64,000 bases of DNA from contig JAVHNS010000006.1 in NCBI GenBank assembly GCA_036872755.1, forward strand, positions 2,108,001 to 2,172,000, read 5' to 3'. The DNA comes from Orbilia blumenaviensis. Taxonomy: Eukaryota > Ascomycota > Orbiliomycetes > Orbiliales > Orbiliaceae. Shown here piece after piece: positions 1 through 11,468 of the stretch. Position 1 is the first letter of the stretch; every line of letters begins with the position of its first letter. Below the pieces are notes generated by a model, which did not search any database, was not told the origin of the DNA, and worked only from the letters and a program-made list of their open reading frames with translations. Both the position numbers and the translations under genes were made by a program.

Positions 1-1649
1 ATCGCACGTATGACCGGGTGGCTGTTGCTATCTCTGCTTCGACGCCTCTGGGCAATAAAATTTTGCGCGAAAAAGCGATCGCCTGGTGCTCCCTCCCCAG
101 TATGCACTTCTCTCTCCACAGTCCCATCCGAGTATCTCCTCTCCCGGACCTCCCTCACCCTCGTAATATTATCCGAACCTACAGTAGCACTTGTTGATGT
201 CGACTCTGAAATCAACTTCTTTCCGGAAGTTTTTGGCTTATCTTTGTCCGCCAATTCCGCAAAGAAATTATGCAAATCTAGTTCCGTATTTGGTTCCCGT
301 TCGCCTTTCGTTCCATTCATTTGGTTAGGAGCGGGGGATTCGACTCCTTCTGGTGTTTTGCCCGCCTTGCTTGTTTTGCCATCCGGCTCTCCGTGCTCCT
401 TTAAGACCTTATCGAGTTCCTGTCGCTTTTCCATCAATTGTTGCATCCGCTCTTTCGCTACCCTGGTCCTCTCTTCGTGCATTAATTTCTGAAATTCCTC
501 AAAGGATGGATTTTCCTCTCGTTTTTCGTTCCATATATCGTTATTCACCCGGCTCATGACCCTGTCCTTCACATCGAACTGGGCTGGCTCCGTACTCTCA
601 TAGATTTTCTGGATCCAAGGAGCCATCATCATTTTGAATATTTGCCCAAAAGGATTTTCTTGCAAAGGGAAAATTGGTGGTATATTAGATTGAGTGGACG
701 CCCTCCAGCCACCAACAACTTCTGGAGGTGGCTGTTCCCGTTCGTTATAGCGCCCATCGGGAAGGAATTCGTCAAAGAAACTTGTAAATAGAGGATGCTT
801 TCGTTGCGCTCCATACATGTCCTCGCCGAATAATTCTTTCAATATTGACGGCCTTTCTTGGCCTGTGTGTCGTGTGACGGAAAACTTCGGTTCCCCGCCG
901 TTGATTTGAGTTCCCTTGATTATCACTGTTTCCGAAGTCATCCCATCCTTCAGCCTTGAAGCCCTCGCTTCCTTCACCCTAGCCTCCATATCAAGTAATC
1001 TTTCAAAATCGGTTTGGAAAATCCCATAGTCCCTCCGCTGTCTAGCCGTCGCGATTTCCTTTTGCCTTTGCATTTCTTCGTCGATCAGCTTCTCAAGCTG
1101 CGTGATATGGCCACTAACGTTGCGATCTAATGAGTCGATAGCTCGTAACCCTATGTTAAATAAGGGTTCTGGGAGCAATACCTGTGGCGGCATTGGTACA
1201 TTTATATTTGGGAGAGTGATCGTGAAGATAATTTCATCATCACGATCTTTGTTTGAAGAGGTGTCAGATGATGAGGGCGTGGAAGGGTTTTGTCCGGAAC
1301 TACCGGAGCTGCCTCCAAACCCAGAAACACCAGATCCACTGCTCCCTTCATTATTTTTCCCGTTGTCACCATCACGACTGGTGCTGCTCCTTGGTTCATC
1401 TCCTCCATTACCGCCTTCACGACGGTTCATATTCTCGAATCGGCTTCGTTCTGCTTCTTCTCTCATCCAATTCGAGCTCGGAGGTGTTTGCAAGATACTC
1501 GGGATCCCGAAAACTGAGTGGAGAGCGGCAGAGATGCGCTCGTCGGCGAAACGGCGGACAGAGGCGATGAAGTCTTCCTGTTGGCGAGGTTGAGAGGCGG
1601 AGGGGCTGTTAGTCGTGTCTGGGGATTTCGTGGACTTGTCGTCGGACAT
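1..1649 (-). CDS. Conserved-looking fungal protein of unknown function, 3' end outside the window
   Basis: An uninterrupted frame runs from an ATG at 1649 leftward to the window edge, giving 549 codons with no stop, so the gene is truncated by the window. The N-terminus begins MSDDKSTKSPDTT and is followed by a short hydrophobic/amphipathic stretch (FIASVRRFADERISAALHSVFGIPS, split here: FIASVRRFADER then ISAALHSVFGIPS). Residues about 100-150 are rich in Ser and Gly and probably disordered. A charged helical middle follows (LEKLIDEEMQRQKEIA region), then a tract with many Met and Trp (KMMMAPWIQKIYE) and a Lys/Glu-rich helix. The visible end reads ERRYSDGTVEREVHTGEG. I do not recognise the family and assign no function. 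The gene is divergent from TAF11 with 460 bp between starts. The frame is certain; introns past the window edge cannot be seen. Confidence 0.8.
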   Translation of the reverse strand, partial: MSDDKSTKSPDTTNSPSASQPRQQEDFIASVRRFADERISAALHSVFGIPSILQTPPSSNWMREEAERSRFENMNRREGGNGGDEPRSSTSRDGDNGKNNEGSSGSGVSGFGGSSGSSGQNPSTPSSSDTSSNKDRDDEIIFTITLPNINVPMPPQVLLPEPLFNIGLRAIDSLDRNVSGHITQLEKLIDEEMQRQKEIATARQRRDYGIFQTDFERLLDMEARVKEARASRLKDGMTSETVIIKGTQINGGEPKFSVTRHTGQERPSILKELFGEDMYGAQRKHPLFTSFFDEFLPDGRYNEREQPPPEVVGGWRASTQSNIPPIFPLQENPFGQIFKMMMAPWIQKIYESTEPAQFDVKDRVMSRVNNDIWNEKREENPSFEEFQKLMHEERTRVAKERMQQLMEKRQELDKVLKEHGEPDGKTSKAGKTPEGVESPAPNQMNGTKGEREPNTELDLHNFFAELADKDKPKTSGKKLISESTSTSATVGSDNITRVREVRERRYSDGTVEREVHTGEGAPGDRFFAQNFIAQRRRSRDSNSHPVIRA

Positions 1650-2109
1650 GACGAAATAAAAAGATGATGACTAGTGGCACATATGAGATTCAAATTTTGA
1701 GGAATATTATCGTCGTCGTCGTCGTCGTTTTCGTTTTCGTCTGTTCTCGTGAGTTAGGTAGGTAGGTTGAGCTTGTTGTCGATGGAGAGTGGTGAAGGGC
1801 AGGATGAGGTAAAAGGCTAAAGAAGTGGTTTGTTGGGGGCAAAGCAGGCTGGAGCGGCATTGGCTGTCGGCTCGGTTTGATGTCACTCCAATTCCACCAC
1901 CACCACAAGTACCGCTGGTAAATACGGTTCCCAGCCTAGATCTCATTGGACCAGCCCAGAACGCGACAGACAGCTGCTTAACTCAAGCACTACTACTAGC
2001 TAATTAACCGGCTGGCAGCTCATTCTCCACATTCCGAAATACATCGCTACCTACTTAGGTATCTTGACGACATCACCCTCCAGGTTATATATAAGTGGTA
2101 GCAGCAGCA
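1650..2109. promoter_or_regulatory. Divergent intergenic region between the first gene and TAF11
   Basis: This 460-bp stretch separates two divergent start codons. It contains a short CGT repeat at about 1709-1738 and pyrimidine/purine-biased blocks. A TATATATAA string lies at 2086-2094, only 16 bp before the TAF11 ATG; that is too close to be an ordinary TATA box for that start, so it is probably incidental or serves an internal start. No RNA gene or further ORF is supported. Confidence 0.5.
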
Positions 2110-3059
2110 ATGTCGACACCGGCAGGTTCCCCGCCAGCCAGTGGCTCGCTTTCCATGCCCCAGAACAAGCGTCGCATATCATCCAATCCCTCCACACCGG
2201 GCGCGTCGACACCAGGTGGCCCTTCCTCGAAGAAATCTAAGGTTTCCGGGACCCCTTCGCTTTCACGTAAATCATCGATTGCGGCTGCAGCCTCGAAGTC
2301 CCATCCCTTGCGACAAACCTCTTTCCCACCAGAGAGTGCCGATGCAGCTTCGCGACGCCGAAGAAGTGCCAGTGTCACTTCGAACGCAACGACAAGCTTC
2401 ACTCGAGGGAATAGTGTCGATCGAGTGCTTGTTCCGCCACCTGGGAATGGCAAGGACGATGCTGCTGGCGGCGCTGCAGGTAAGGGAGGGGAGGATGACG
2501 GCGACGGCAGCGACGAGGACGTTGGAGACGACCTCTTAACCATCATGAGGGTCGGGGATATGGCAGAGCTGGAAGAGCAAAAGGAGGAGGAACAAAGGCG
2601 CCTAAAGTATGATACTGCCGGTCTCATTCAAATAAAAACTAGCGTCTAGCAGAATTGGAGGCTTGCTAACAGGTACTTAAATTAAGTCTTCTTATGGATC
2701 GCTTCGACGAAGATCAGATGGCCCGTTACGAAGCTTATCGCCGTGGGACCCTACAGAAATCCGCCGTCAAAAAGGTAGCCAATCTCGTTCTGGGGCAATC
2801 CATTAGCGCCAATGTCGCATCTGCTATTGGTGGCTTCTCAAAGATATTTGCTGGAGAGATGGTTGAGCGAGCTAAAGAGATTCAAAAGGCTTGGGGGGAC
2901 GACAAGCCTGGTGCCCCCTTGCTCCCGGAGCATATTAGAGAAGCGGCCAGGCGATGGAGACTGGAAAACGGGAAGACAGCGGGAGATCATGTCGCAGCGA
3001 TGGAAAATGGCAACAGGAGGAACGTCGTCGGCGGGATGGGTGGGAAGCTCTTCAAGTAA
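2110..3059 (+). CDS. TAF11: TFIID subunit TAF11 (TAFII28-like)
   Basis: Exons 2110-2606 and 2687-3059 (intron 2607-2686, GTATGA donor, GCTAAC branch point, 289 residues). TAF11 pairs with TAF13 through a histone fold inside general transcription factor TFIID. Residues 1-150 are low-complexity Ser/Pro/Ala with basic clusters, then an acidic DEDVGDD stretch. The conserved histone fold starts right after the splice junction: LLMDRFDEDQMARYEAYRR at about 167-185, followed by LGQSISANVASAIGGFSKIFAGEMVERA and the third helix region PLLPEHIREAARRWR. This matches the Pfam TAFII28 pattern closely. The splice joins codon AA|T and is required to reach the LLMDRF motif. The start at 2110 is the first ATG; the next in-frame ATG is at 2155. 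The long disordered N-terminus is usual for fungal TAF11. Confidence 0.92.
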
Positions 3060-3483
3060 TATCCGCAAGGGTCCAGTCGCCCTTTCATAGAGGCCCCATT
3101 ACCATTGGACATTGGTTCTTTTTTTTTTATCCTATGCCGGCACTATTCTATACATGCATTGCGACGGCGTTATTGGGGGTTTGATTTCGGGATATCGATA
3201 GACTGGCATGCTGCTTATCCTCTCAGCTACGATTGATCTTATGTCGCTTTCCCTCCTCATCTTCAAATTGGTATTTTCCCAAAAGGCATCTAGGTAGCCT
3301 ATAATAAAAATTGTTTTTTTTTATGATGCATCTTCCTCGCATCCTTGTCATCGAGTCCAGCTGTCGCGAGATCAAGTGTGTACCCGCAATACAAACTAAA
3401 ACCTCAACCTTTCAAGCGAGCCGAAAAGCAAAAATTTTGACCGCAAACTCCTCCACCACCGCCAAAATCCACAACCATCCACA
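3060..3483. other. Intergenic region TAF11 to OXA1
   Basis: A 424-bp spacer between two genes on the same strand. It has T-rich runs near 3119-3128 and 3313-3322 and a pyrimidine/adenine-rich leader before the OXA1 start (ACAATG context). I see no RNA gene or conserved ORF. Confidence 0.5.
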
Positions 3484-5005
3484 ATGCTGTCAAGGGTCGT
3501 CCGTCGGCCGCTGTCGGCAAAGCTTCCAAGGCCTTCGATAAGAGTGGATTCCGGACTGCTATCGAGTCCCAGGCAGGTACTTCGCTCCGTCGGGTTACAG
3601 ATGTATAGAAGCTTCATTGCCATCCCATGAACTAACATGCTTTCCATTCGTCCAGTTCTCGCAGCTATCATCTGCAAGTCATCCCACCTCAAGATGGGCC
3701 CCGTCAAGACCGACTTCTCTGACCTCGCGGTCGTCAATCGCTCTTAAAGCGTCCACGATTCCTTCCATCCGCTTCGCATCCACCGGTGCCGCCGCTCCTT
3801 CCACAGGCACCCCACCACCACCCGACATTGACCTCTCCAACTTCACCCAAGAGGTCGAAACCCATTCTACTTCCTTTGTCGACCGTTTCCTCCCCGCCGT
3901 TCCAAATGCCCATGGCGTCACCGACCACCCACCCGACACAATGGGTTACCTCCATGCCCTCGGTCTAGATAACGGCTGGGGCCCCACCACTATCATGCAG
4001 AACGCCTTCGAAGCCCTCCATGTAGCCACCGGTGCACCTTGGTGGGCCACCGCAGTCATGGCTACCATCGCCATGCGTATCCTCTTCGTACCTCTCTTCG
4101 TCCGAGTCTCCGACAACACCGCCAGAATGAAGGAACTCCAGCCCCTCCTACTACCATACATGGAGCGTCAAAGAATCGCAATCAAAAACCAGGACCTCCA
4201 AGCGCAGCAACAGATCAGAACCGAAATCATGGCACTGTATAAACGTTCCGGTGTATCCCCATTTAGATCGTTAACGACAATCTTCCAGATCCCATTTCAA
4301 TTCGGTTCCTTCATGATTCTTAGACAGATGGCATACCTCCCAGTTCCCGGATTGGAGAACTCCGGCGTCCTCTGGTTCCAGGATTTGACCAGCGCCGATC
4401 CATTCTTCATACTACCAATCACGTCCAGTTTCTTCCTGTATTTGAGTATGAGACTGGGAGCTATAGACATGCCCACCCAACATGGGCCAATGATGAAGTA
4501 TGTCAGGATAGGTTTGCCATTGCTCAGTTTGGGGATTACGTGCACTATGCCTTCTGTAAGACCTCCCCCATATATATATTATCTATCTATCTCGCATGCT
4601 GATACCTTGAAAAAACAGATCCTAACCTTATACTTCCTTACCACTTCTGTCGTCTCCTTTATTCAAGCCGCGATCATGCGTAATGAAAAAGTTAGAGCCT
4701 GGCTGGGAATATACCCCTTGAGAAGAGAAGTCCTCGCAAAGCCACTCGACAGCTCTAACCTCTCTGCCGAAGCTTTGGCAAGAATCAAAGCCGATGAGAC
4801 TATTGTTCAAACAGAGAAAGATAGGCGGATGAGAGAGTCAAGGGGTGGAATGTTAGCCACAGCGATGGGAACCAAGGGTGGACTCATCGATGGAGTTAAG
4901 GAGCAGATGAGGAACAGCACGGAAGAGAAGAGACACAAGGAGTATGAGAAGCGGGCGAAGGAGGAAGATGAGTTTAGAAAGCTTATGGGAAGGGGTAGAC
5001 GTTAA
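3484..5005 (+). CDS. OXA1: Mitochondrial inner-membrane insertase OXA1
   Basis: Exons 3484-3576, 3656-4555 and 4619-5005 (459 residues). OXA1 inserts mitochondrially encoded and some imported proteins into the inner membrane. The first exon encodes an Arg-rich, Ser-rich presequence starting MLSRVVRRPLSAKLPRPS, typical of matrix targeting. The YidC/Oxa1 core follows: the GLDNGWGPTTIMQNAFEALH region, membrane segments near WWATAVMATIAMRILFVPLFV, FQIPFQFGSFMILRQMA, ADPFFILPITSSFFLYLSM and ILTLYFLTTSVVSFIQAAIM, and a charged C-terminal tail expected to contact the mitoribosome. The short first exon lies outside the long frame and is supported by the presequence and by a clean intron (branch CTAAC, end at 3655). 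Intron 2 (4556-4618) is 63 nt, in frame and without a stop, so unspliced RNA would still be translatable; splicing is favoured because the intron would interrupt a membrane segment with a Tyr/Pro insert. Confidence 0.93.
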
Positions 5006-5316
5006 GAAGATATATTAGGCGGTGCACTCTTATGCCGCTTCTTTTGTACATATATATTATCTAAAATTGTATATTCTACAGTACAAGTACAAACCCTTCC
5101 ATACGAGTACTAAAAATCTGAATATCGGGAAGGATAGTCGCGACATGCGTAACTCTATCTAAACATTCAGTCTCGCCAAACCAAATAAACGCTTCGCTAA
5201 ATATTCTGACCTGTGAACGAATGATAACAGTACATATCCATAATATACCTGGATAAAGCAACTGGTAGGTAATATATTTAATACATCCAAGAAATAAAGA
5301 GTCCAAAATACCGATA
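5006..5316. other. Convergent 3' region of OXA1 and the Laa2-like gene
   Basis: A 311-bp AT-rich spacer between two convergent genes. It contains several TATATA and AATAAA-like stretches compatible with 3'-end formation on both strands, and nothing else that I recognise. Confidence 0.5.
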
Positions 5317-8300
5317 TCACTTCAGCATATAGCTTAGATCTGGTAATAAACCGATAATCTCGTTAAAGACTGAATCTTCGTCCTTTTTGCCAACAATAGG
5401 AGACATTGTGACACTTCCTCTCGACACATGCTTCGATTGTCCGGTTGGTGGAAATTGGGCTCCAATGTTCCCCATGGAGGCGGTGGGTCTGTGTCCGACG
5501 CCCTTGATACCAAGAGGTTTTGGAGGAATTGGCTTCTTTTCAGCAACTTTAGGTGTAGCATCCTCGAATGCCCCAAAATCCATATCGCCCCATTCCGACG
5601 CAAGCGGCGATGATATGTTTGGCTGTGGCGATGCTGTTGGCCTTGGAGGCGCGGGCTGAACAAACTGCTGGGTTGGTAGAATCGGCGTTGAATACCTCTT
5701 ATTCACAGTCTCATCCTTCTTCACGCTCAGTGAATTCATGGAGCTTAGCGAGGAGATTGAACCATTGCGAGCCGATGATGATTGTTGCTGGGCCACTTCG
5801 GGAGAGTCCTTTACTGAAGGTGGATGTGTAGCAATAGTTGGGGTGGAGACTCGGCTAGGAACTAGAGTGTTCGGCGAGAATAGTGAATTAGCACCTGGGG
5901 ATGGAGTCCCGGGTATCGTTGGCATGTTATTGATTTTCTGAATGGATATCGGAGAGGGAACCCGCTTTGTTGGTTGAGGCTTTGGAGTCGGGAGAATATC
6001 TTGGGGATTGGCACTCGTAATATTTTCTTCAGATGGTGCCCCAAACATATCCAACGTCCACGACCGGCGACGAACAGTTGGCGCGGGCTCGCTAGAGACA
6101 GATAGCTTAGGTGCTTGGGACGCTGGCCATTCAACCGCCTTTTGTTCGGTAGATGGGGTTGATACCATCTCACCCCAATCGTCAAAATCATCATCGGCGA
6201 TGGCAGACTCATTGCCTGTTTTTGTTATTATAGGAGGCGATAGAATCGGCAAAGCAGGTGCCTTCGCCTGAGATTTCCCAGTGGACTTATGCGAGAGCGG
6301 GGGGAGGACAGGACGACCTAAGGGGGTCCTCGGGGTCCTAGGGGGTGCTGGCTGAGGTGCTGGCGCTTGAGCCTGCGGAGGAGCATCAAATATATCAAAC
6401 GAACCCCAAGGGTCAGTGGCAGCTTGTTGTGCTACAATTATTGGAGGCGGAATCGAGGCTTTAGGTTTCTGGGCGACTATTAGATCGGACTGGTTTGATT
6501 TCGTCGCAATATCAAGGGAACTTCGAACAGGCTGCTGAGAAACAATGTCGACTGATGGGGTTGGCGCCGAAATTTGGGGTTGTGCCGTTGGCTTAGAAGG
6601 TATCATGGATTTCATGGCCGCTAATGTTGGTGGTTTAGGCTGGGAGGTTTGCGGGGTGACCTCTACATATGGCGGAGGCGCTGTGGGAACAGGTTGAGGG
6701 GCAGCTCTTGAAGACGACGGAGCGGCCTGAAATTCAGGACCCTCGAAATCACCAAAGTCATCATCAAATGAGGTATCAGCTGTGGTCTCTGCTGGCTTTG
6801 GAGCAGGATTATCGAAAAACGAGAGATCCATACTTGGCGAAGCTGAATGAGTCTTTGACGGAATGGGTGCGCGGGCCGGAGGTGCTTTCATTCCAGCAAC
6901 TGATAACTCCCCAAATAGATTTTTTGAGCCTGATTCAATGAACATGGACGTTGGACGACTTGTGGACGGGGCCGGCCTAGGACGTGGGATATCCACAGAA
7001 CTGCTTGCAGTATGCCTTGACGATGTGATTTGCTGCCCCAAGGATGCTATTGGCGGGAATGCTGAGTTACCAACCGGACTGCTTACCCCGGGCGGACTAG
7101 CAAACTTTGGGGAAGTAGTTGAAGCCTTCGAACTCGTCGAAGGGCTTCCACTTGACCAGCCAAAACTCGGATTGCGGGGGCTCTGCGCAGAACTCCATCC
7201 AAAACTTGGAGACTGAGGCGAAGAGGGCGAAGCCACGCCGGTTGATCTTCGTTTGGCCGGCTCGAAGCGGGACTTGGGGGGCTGGAAACTCGATTTTGTG
7301 GGGCTCATCATGCTAGAGCGCGGTGAGCTAGAATTCCAGTCGAACATTCCGGCACCGCTTGCGTTTCTTCCCAGCATGGTTCTGCCGCCTATACGGTCTT
7401 CAGAGATCCACCGCTTCACGATATCATGAACTTTCTTCTGGGTTTCAGACCCGGTCCACCTGACCCTTAACACATCCTCACCCTGGATGCTGTTACGAGC
7501 TGACTCCTTACGTATGAGCTTGTACCACGCTTTCCGTCTATAAACCGAAAATTTAGCAACAGCACGCTATAAAAAAAAAAAAAAAAAAAAAAAGCAGGAT
7601 TACATACTGTGATGTTGTAGAGATGATATCGGAAACATCAGAGGCAGGGAGCTTAAGGGAGCTTGCGCTATAAAGTGCATCTAATTTCCCAAGGTTACCG
7701 ATGGCGAAGTCATCAACATCAATATTCCTTATGTCAAATGGTGGGAGCACCGGAGCACTGGGTATTGGAGCTTCTGCCTCGATAAAAGCTGATTTATCCT
7801 CATCTTCAAAGTCCCCAAAGTCAGACCCCATCGATATAGGGGAAGTAGATCGAGACGGTACTGTTTCAGGTACCGTGAGACTCAGTTTCTCCGGTTCCAC
7901 AAGTACAGGAGGGGGTGATTTTTCCGTTACTTGTGTATCCGGGCCCACTTTATCCTCGTGCGTGATCCCGTCTACTCGCAACGTTTGTACCTCCATTGGA
8001 TCATTGGTTGGTTCTTCTATCGGTCGTTCTGTTGGTTCTTCTGTTGGTTCTGTACTATGCACAATTGGCGAAGGGATACCTTGGACAGGCTGGACCTCAA
8101 TATTAATTGGTTCTGCATCGTTTCTTTCTTTGATTGCCTGTTCCTCTGGTTCCGGCGGGTTCGTCTCAGATTTGCCCCAGTCGTCCGGCTTGTTCCAAAC
8201 ATTCGAAGTATCTGAAGGGGCCAGACTTTCCTCTGATTTCGCCCATTCATTCTTGTATGTCCAATTGGCCTTGCCAGGCTTCAATTTATCGTCGTCGTGA

Positions 8301-8632
8301 TCCGGTGGGTGGGCCACCGCAATCCCATTCCCGTCCGTTCCAGAAGCTCCCTCCTCCACTTTCCACCCGTCGTCGCCGCGTATATCCGCATGATGTGCAT
8401 GTGAGGTATCATGGTCGTCGAAACCCCAGCCGTTGCTGAAAGACTCCTTATTCACTTTAAAGGGGGTGAACCCGTTGACATCCCCACCCTCCAAGGCGAC
8501 TTCGCCTCCATTCGTCGTCGTCACCCCTTTCTGGCCGTTAGAGGTTGTGGGCACCGACGATTGAAAATCATCAAAGTCGTCGTCATCGTTCGTAGTCTCA
8601 GCCCAAGGAGAGCTTGTTGCCCAATCGTCCAT
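5317..8632 (-). CDS. Laa2-like (DUF5102) clathrin-adaptor accessory protein
   Basis: Exons 8632-7608 and 7537-5317 on the minus strand (intron 7538-7607, 70 nt; 1081 residues). The central block FAIGNLGKLDALYSASSL, then DVSDIISTTSQRKAWYKL and VRWTGSETQKKVHDIVKRW, resembles the fungal domain named after yeast Laa2 (YBL010C), which works with Laa1 on the AP-1 clathrin adaptor at the trans-Golgi/endosome. In support, the protein is largely disordered and carries repeated acidic-phenylalanine adaptor-binding motifs: DDDDFDDF near the N-terminus, DFGDFEDED at about residue 272, DDDFGDFEGPEF, DPWGSFDIFD, DDFDDWGEM and MDFGAFED. The splice joins CA|A and restores the conserved domain across the junction. 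The intron contains a 23-nt A/T homopolymer as its polypyrimidine tract. The domain name rests on memory of the pattern; adaptor role is inferred. Confidence 0.72.
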
Positions 8633-9119
8633 CGATCAAACGCGAGGTGTGCAGAGAGCTGCTTGCGCGACCCATCGAGGTCGAATTGGTTTCGGGGTTT
8701 GGCGATTGCTCTGGGAAATTGCTGGGGTGAGCTTGGGGGTTTTGGCTTTCAGGGAAGGGAAGCTGTGGCGCCGGAGCTTGGACGACGCACAACGCAAACT
8801 CCGGGAACCCGATTCTGCCTATTACTTGTTAACCATGGTAGCCTATAAAAATTAAATGGAAATGAACGCTGGGATGAGATGGGTGAATTAAAGATAAAAC
8901 GAAGCGAAATAGTATTGATAAACGCCTATATTACTATCGACACGAATTGTATACTGGCATATAGAACGACACATACCGAGAAGAGAGGCTGCTTGCTATA
9001 GCTACAACCCCTACCGACTTCCACACGTTTGTTGTTTGTTAGCACCGACAAAAGAGCACACCTGCCTAACAAGGCAGGCACCAGCGAAACCAAAAAAATG
9101 CAAAAAGAATAGTCGAATT
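8633..9119. other. Intergenic region upstream of the Laa2-like gene
   Basis: A 487-bp spacer holding the presumed promoter of the minus-strand Laa2-like gene and the 3' flank of the tRNA gene. A run of five T on the minus strand at about 9103-9107 lies just past the tRNA and fits RNA polymerase III termination. No further feature is seen. Confidence 0.45.
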
Positions 9120-9205
9120 CACCCACTGCAAGACTCGAACTTGCAGCCTCCTGATGGAACTCCTTGAATAGAAGTCAGGTGCGCTAACCATTGCGCCAAG
9201 TGGGC
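9120..9205 (-). tRNA. tRNA-Arg (anticodon UCU) with a 13-nt intron
   Basis: The minus strand folds into a complete cloverleaf. The acceptor stem is GCCCACT paired with AGTGGGT (one G-U pair at the top) with G as discriminator, as in yeast tRNA-Arg(UCU). The D arm is GCGC..GCGC. The anticodon stem is CCTGA/TCAGG with loop CT-TCT-A, interrupted after the base 3' of the anticodon by TTCAAGGAGTTCC. The T arm is GCAAG TTCGAGT CTTGC, which also serves as the B box. Removing the intron leaves 73 nt. A short T run follows downstream as terminator. The intron boundary could shift by one base. Confidence 0.93.
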
Positions 9206-11468
9206 GGCTGATGGAAGTCATGACTCTTTTCCGGTACATGTGGGCATCAACACACAGGAGAGGATATTGCGTTGCTCAACGTGCTGAACAGCAGGATAGA
9301 CAACCCATCGGACGCCCGAATAGGTTTGAGGTCTCGAACTGTGCATTGTGCATTGTGCATGCCTCCGAATCGCAGGCTCTGCAGCAGATGACATGCAAGT
9401 GGAACACTATAGTGCTATGATATTCCGGATAGCATAAAACCTGCAATGGAACCCAAAGCTCCGATCGCAGTTAACTGATTCCCCAGAGCCCTTAGTAACT
9501 GAGACAGTATACTAGTGTACACAGGACTGTTGATCCCCACGTTCAAATGAAATTGAATTTAAAAGTATTACTGTCCTCTCAGAGGTAGTTTAAAAACGTT
9601 TACCCGCAGTATTTCCAAAAGCGAGCTTGTTTTCTGTGACAAGGTCCAGAATGCAACTGTGAGGGATATTCCATAGACGATACAACAGCGATCACGACAT
9701 CTGCTTCTGATCGATATAAAATTCAAGGTCGGCAGTGCAGCTGCTATAGTCTGGGTTCTATATCTGCAGTTAATGCAGATTGAAAGGAGCCTGTCAGGAT
9801 CCCTTGAGATCCAAACAGCTCAGACGCCCAACGTTAAATTCAGGAAACCAGCACCCACCTGACTAAATCTTCCTAGCTCTCTACTCCTTGAGTGATATAA
9901 TTTTTTGGTGTTTGATAAGATCAACCAGCTCCCGATAGTGTGGAAATTCCGCACCCACACAGACGCACACTGCACTGCATCTTCACCCAAGCGGGCTCGG
10001 AATGTGCCAGGGTCTGCATTCTGTGATGCACAAGGGTGAGCTTAAAATGCATACAGAGGCTGTGATTGGCAAATGTTGAGAACCCCGCAGCTTTTCGACA
10101 CCGGCACCCGCTGTCGTATGTTCGATTCATGAGCTCTGGAAACTGCAGACATGCCAGTTCTTTACATGTGTGCAACCCGAAAAACCAGAAGCCGGAAGCC
10201 ATCTGGCGTTTCCTCCTTCGATTACAGTTTGCATTGCGCGCATAAAAAGTGTGACAAGCTGCACAGTTCCAGGACGGATCTTGTGGAGAAGTCTGAACCG
10301 GTGGGCGAAGGAGAACGGAGATGATGTCTTGTCCCACCTCATAGCATGCATGACGACGAAACCAAAGCTACCTTGACTTCCTCGACAGCTTACTGGTTGG
10401 CCTGGACTAATCAGATCCCTTGCCAGTGGAAGGACATCTTGGTTGGCTTGCCCTGGACGCAGCAGGACTCGGTCCCTCGGCAAAAGGCAGAATTTTCCCA
10501 AGCGACCAGGTACCAAATTTGCCTTGTTTGGACAGCACCGGACTGCAAAATTTTTTTGTGAGTCTTGTGGCCTTCGTATGTAAGAGGGCTGTAGCTATAC
10601 CCATGCGTCACCACCCGCGGATGTCTGGGAAAAGAGAGAGAAAAAATTCTGTTCTTTTTTTATCTTGCCATTCTAGAAGTCAAAGAGCGTTAGTGTGAAT
10701 GCGAATGTGTGTCCGACCTGGCCTGGTTATATTCCTTCTCACCGCCATCTGGAAAAATACCGCATATAAAACTTTTTCCCGCACAAACCCAAGCTGTCTT
10801 TTGGCCCCATTTCAGTCCACGGTTCACTGCATCTGCTGTCTCAATCCAGAAACACCCTCTTGTCTCTTCAAGTTGTATTGTTGTTGGTTGGAGTTTCTGA
10901 CAAGAAATAAAAAAGGAGCGGCTGGCTAGCGAGCTGTCTCGAACTTAAATCTGCCAAACCGCTTTTTTTTCTTCTAATCTTCCATTCTTCTGGTGAACAC
11001 TTCACTTCTTCAATCATCTGTAATTCTGCTTAGGTAGCTTTTCTTTGGATTTGTGTAGGTGGCCCCTCTATCTTTCAAATCGTCCTTTCCCTCGTCTACA
11101 CTCGACCTGTTGCCAGATTGAGCTTTCCAACAGCAAAAACACAAGACTCTATATGCATACGTATGCGGAGTACATTGCATATATACAACAAGGCCATACG
11201 TATCATATATAAATATACTAACGACTTCCACGGGTGGAATACAGACCCAGAGAAAGCTCGATCAAGACTTCAAAGTATAAAACAATAAATTTGCTCTCAG
11301 TATCTGACCCGTAAAACCGGTCAGCTCTGTCAGCTACAGTTCTGGCGACCTTACACCGTTCCTGATTTCCAAAGGCTGTAAAGCCGCAAACCCACAATCA
11401 ACGAGTCTACAATCCATTGGACTGGGACTCGTGAACTACAAACCCCAATTGTCCAGCGTCCGCCTCAT
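9206..11468. other. Long non-coding stretch upstream of S-adenosylmethionine decarboxylase
   Basis: About 2.3 kb with no ORF I trust. The short frames on both strands at about 9921-10614 overlap each other, lack splice or family support and are rejected. From roughly 10630 onward the plus strand becomes pyrimidine-rich (TTTTTTTTCTTCTAATCTTCC at 10963 onward, split by chance purines), which is typical of fungal core promoters and 5' leaders, so the AdoMetDC transcript may begin around here. Confidence 0.4.

Noticed and set aside
2086..2094. TATATATAA just upstream of the TAF11 start
   Set aside because: Only 16 bp from the ATG, which leaves no room for a transcription start before it; not called as a promoter.
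2085..2627. 180-codon frame antisense to TAF11
   Set aside because: Opposite the first TAF11 exon with mirror low-complexity composition.
9921..10614. Cluster of overlapping frames of 65-138 codons on both strands
   Set aside because: Mutually overlapping, no family resemblance, no intron signals joining them.
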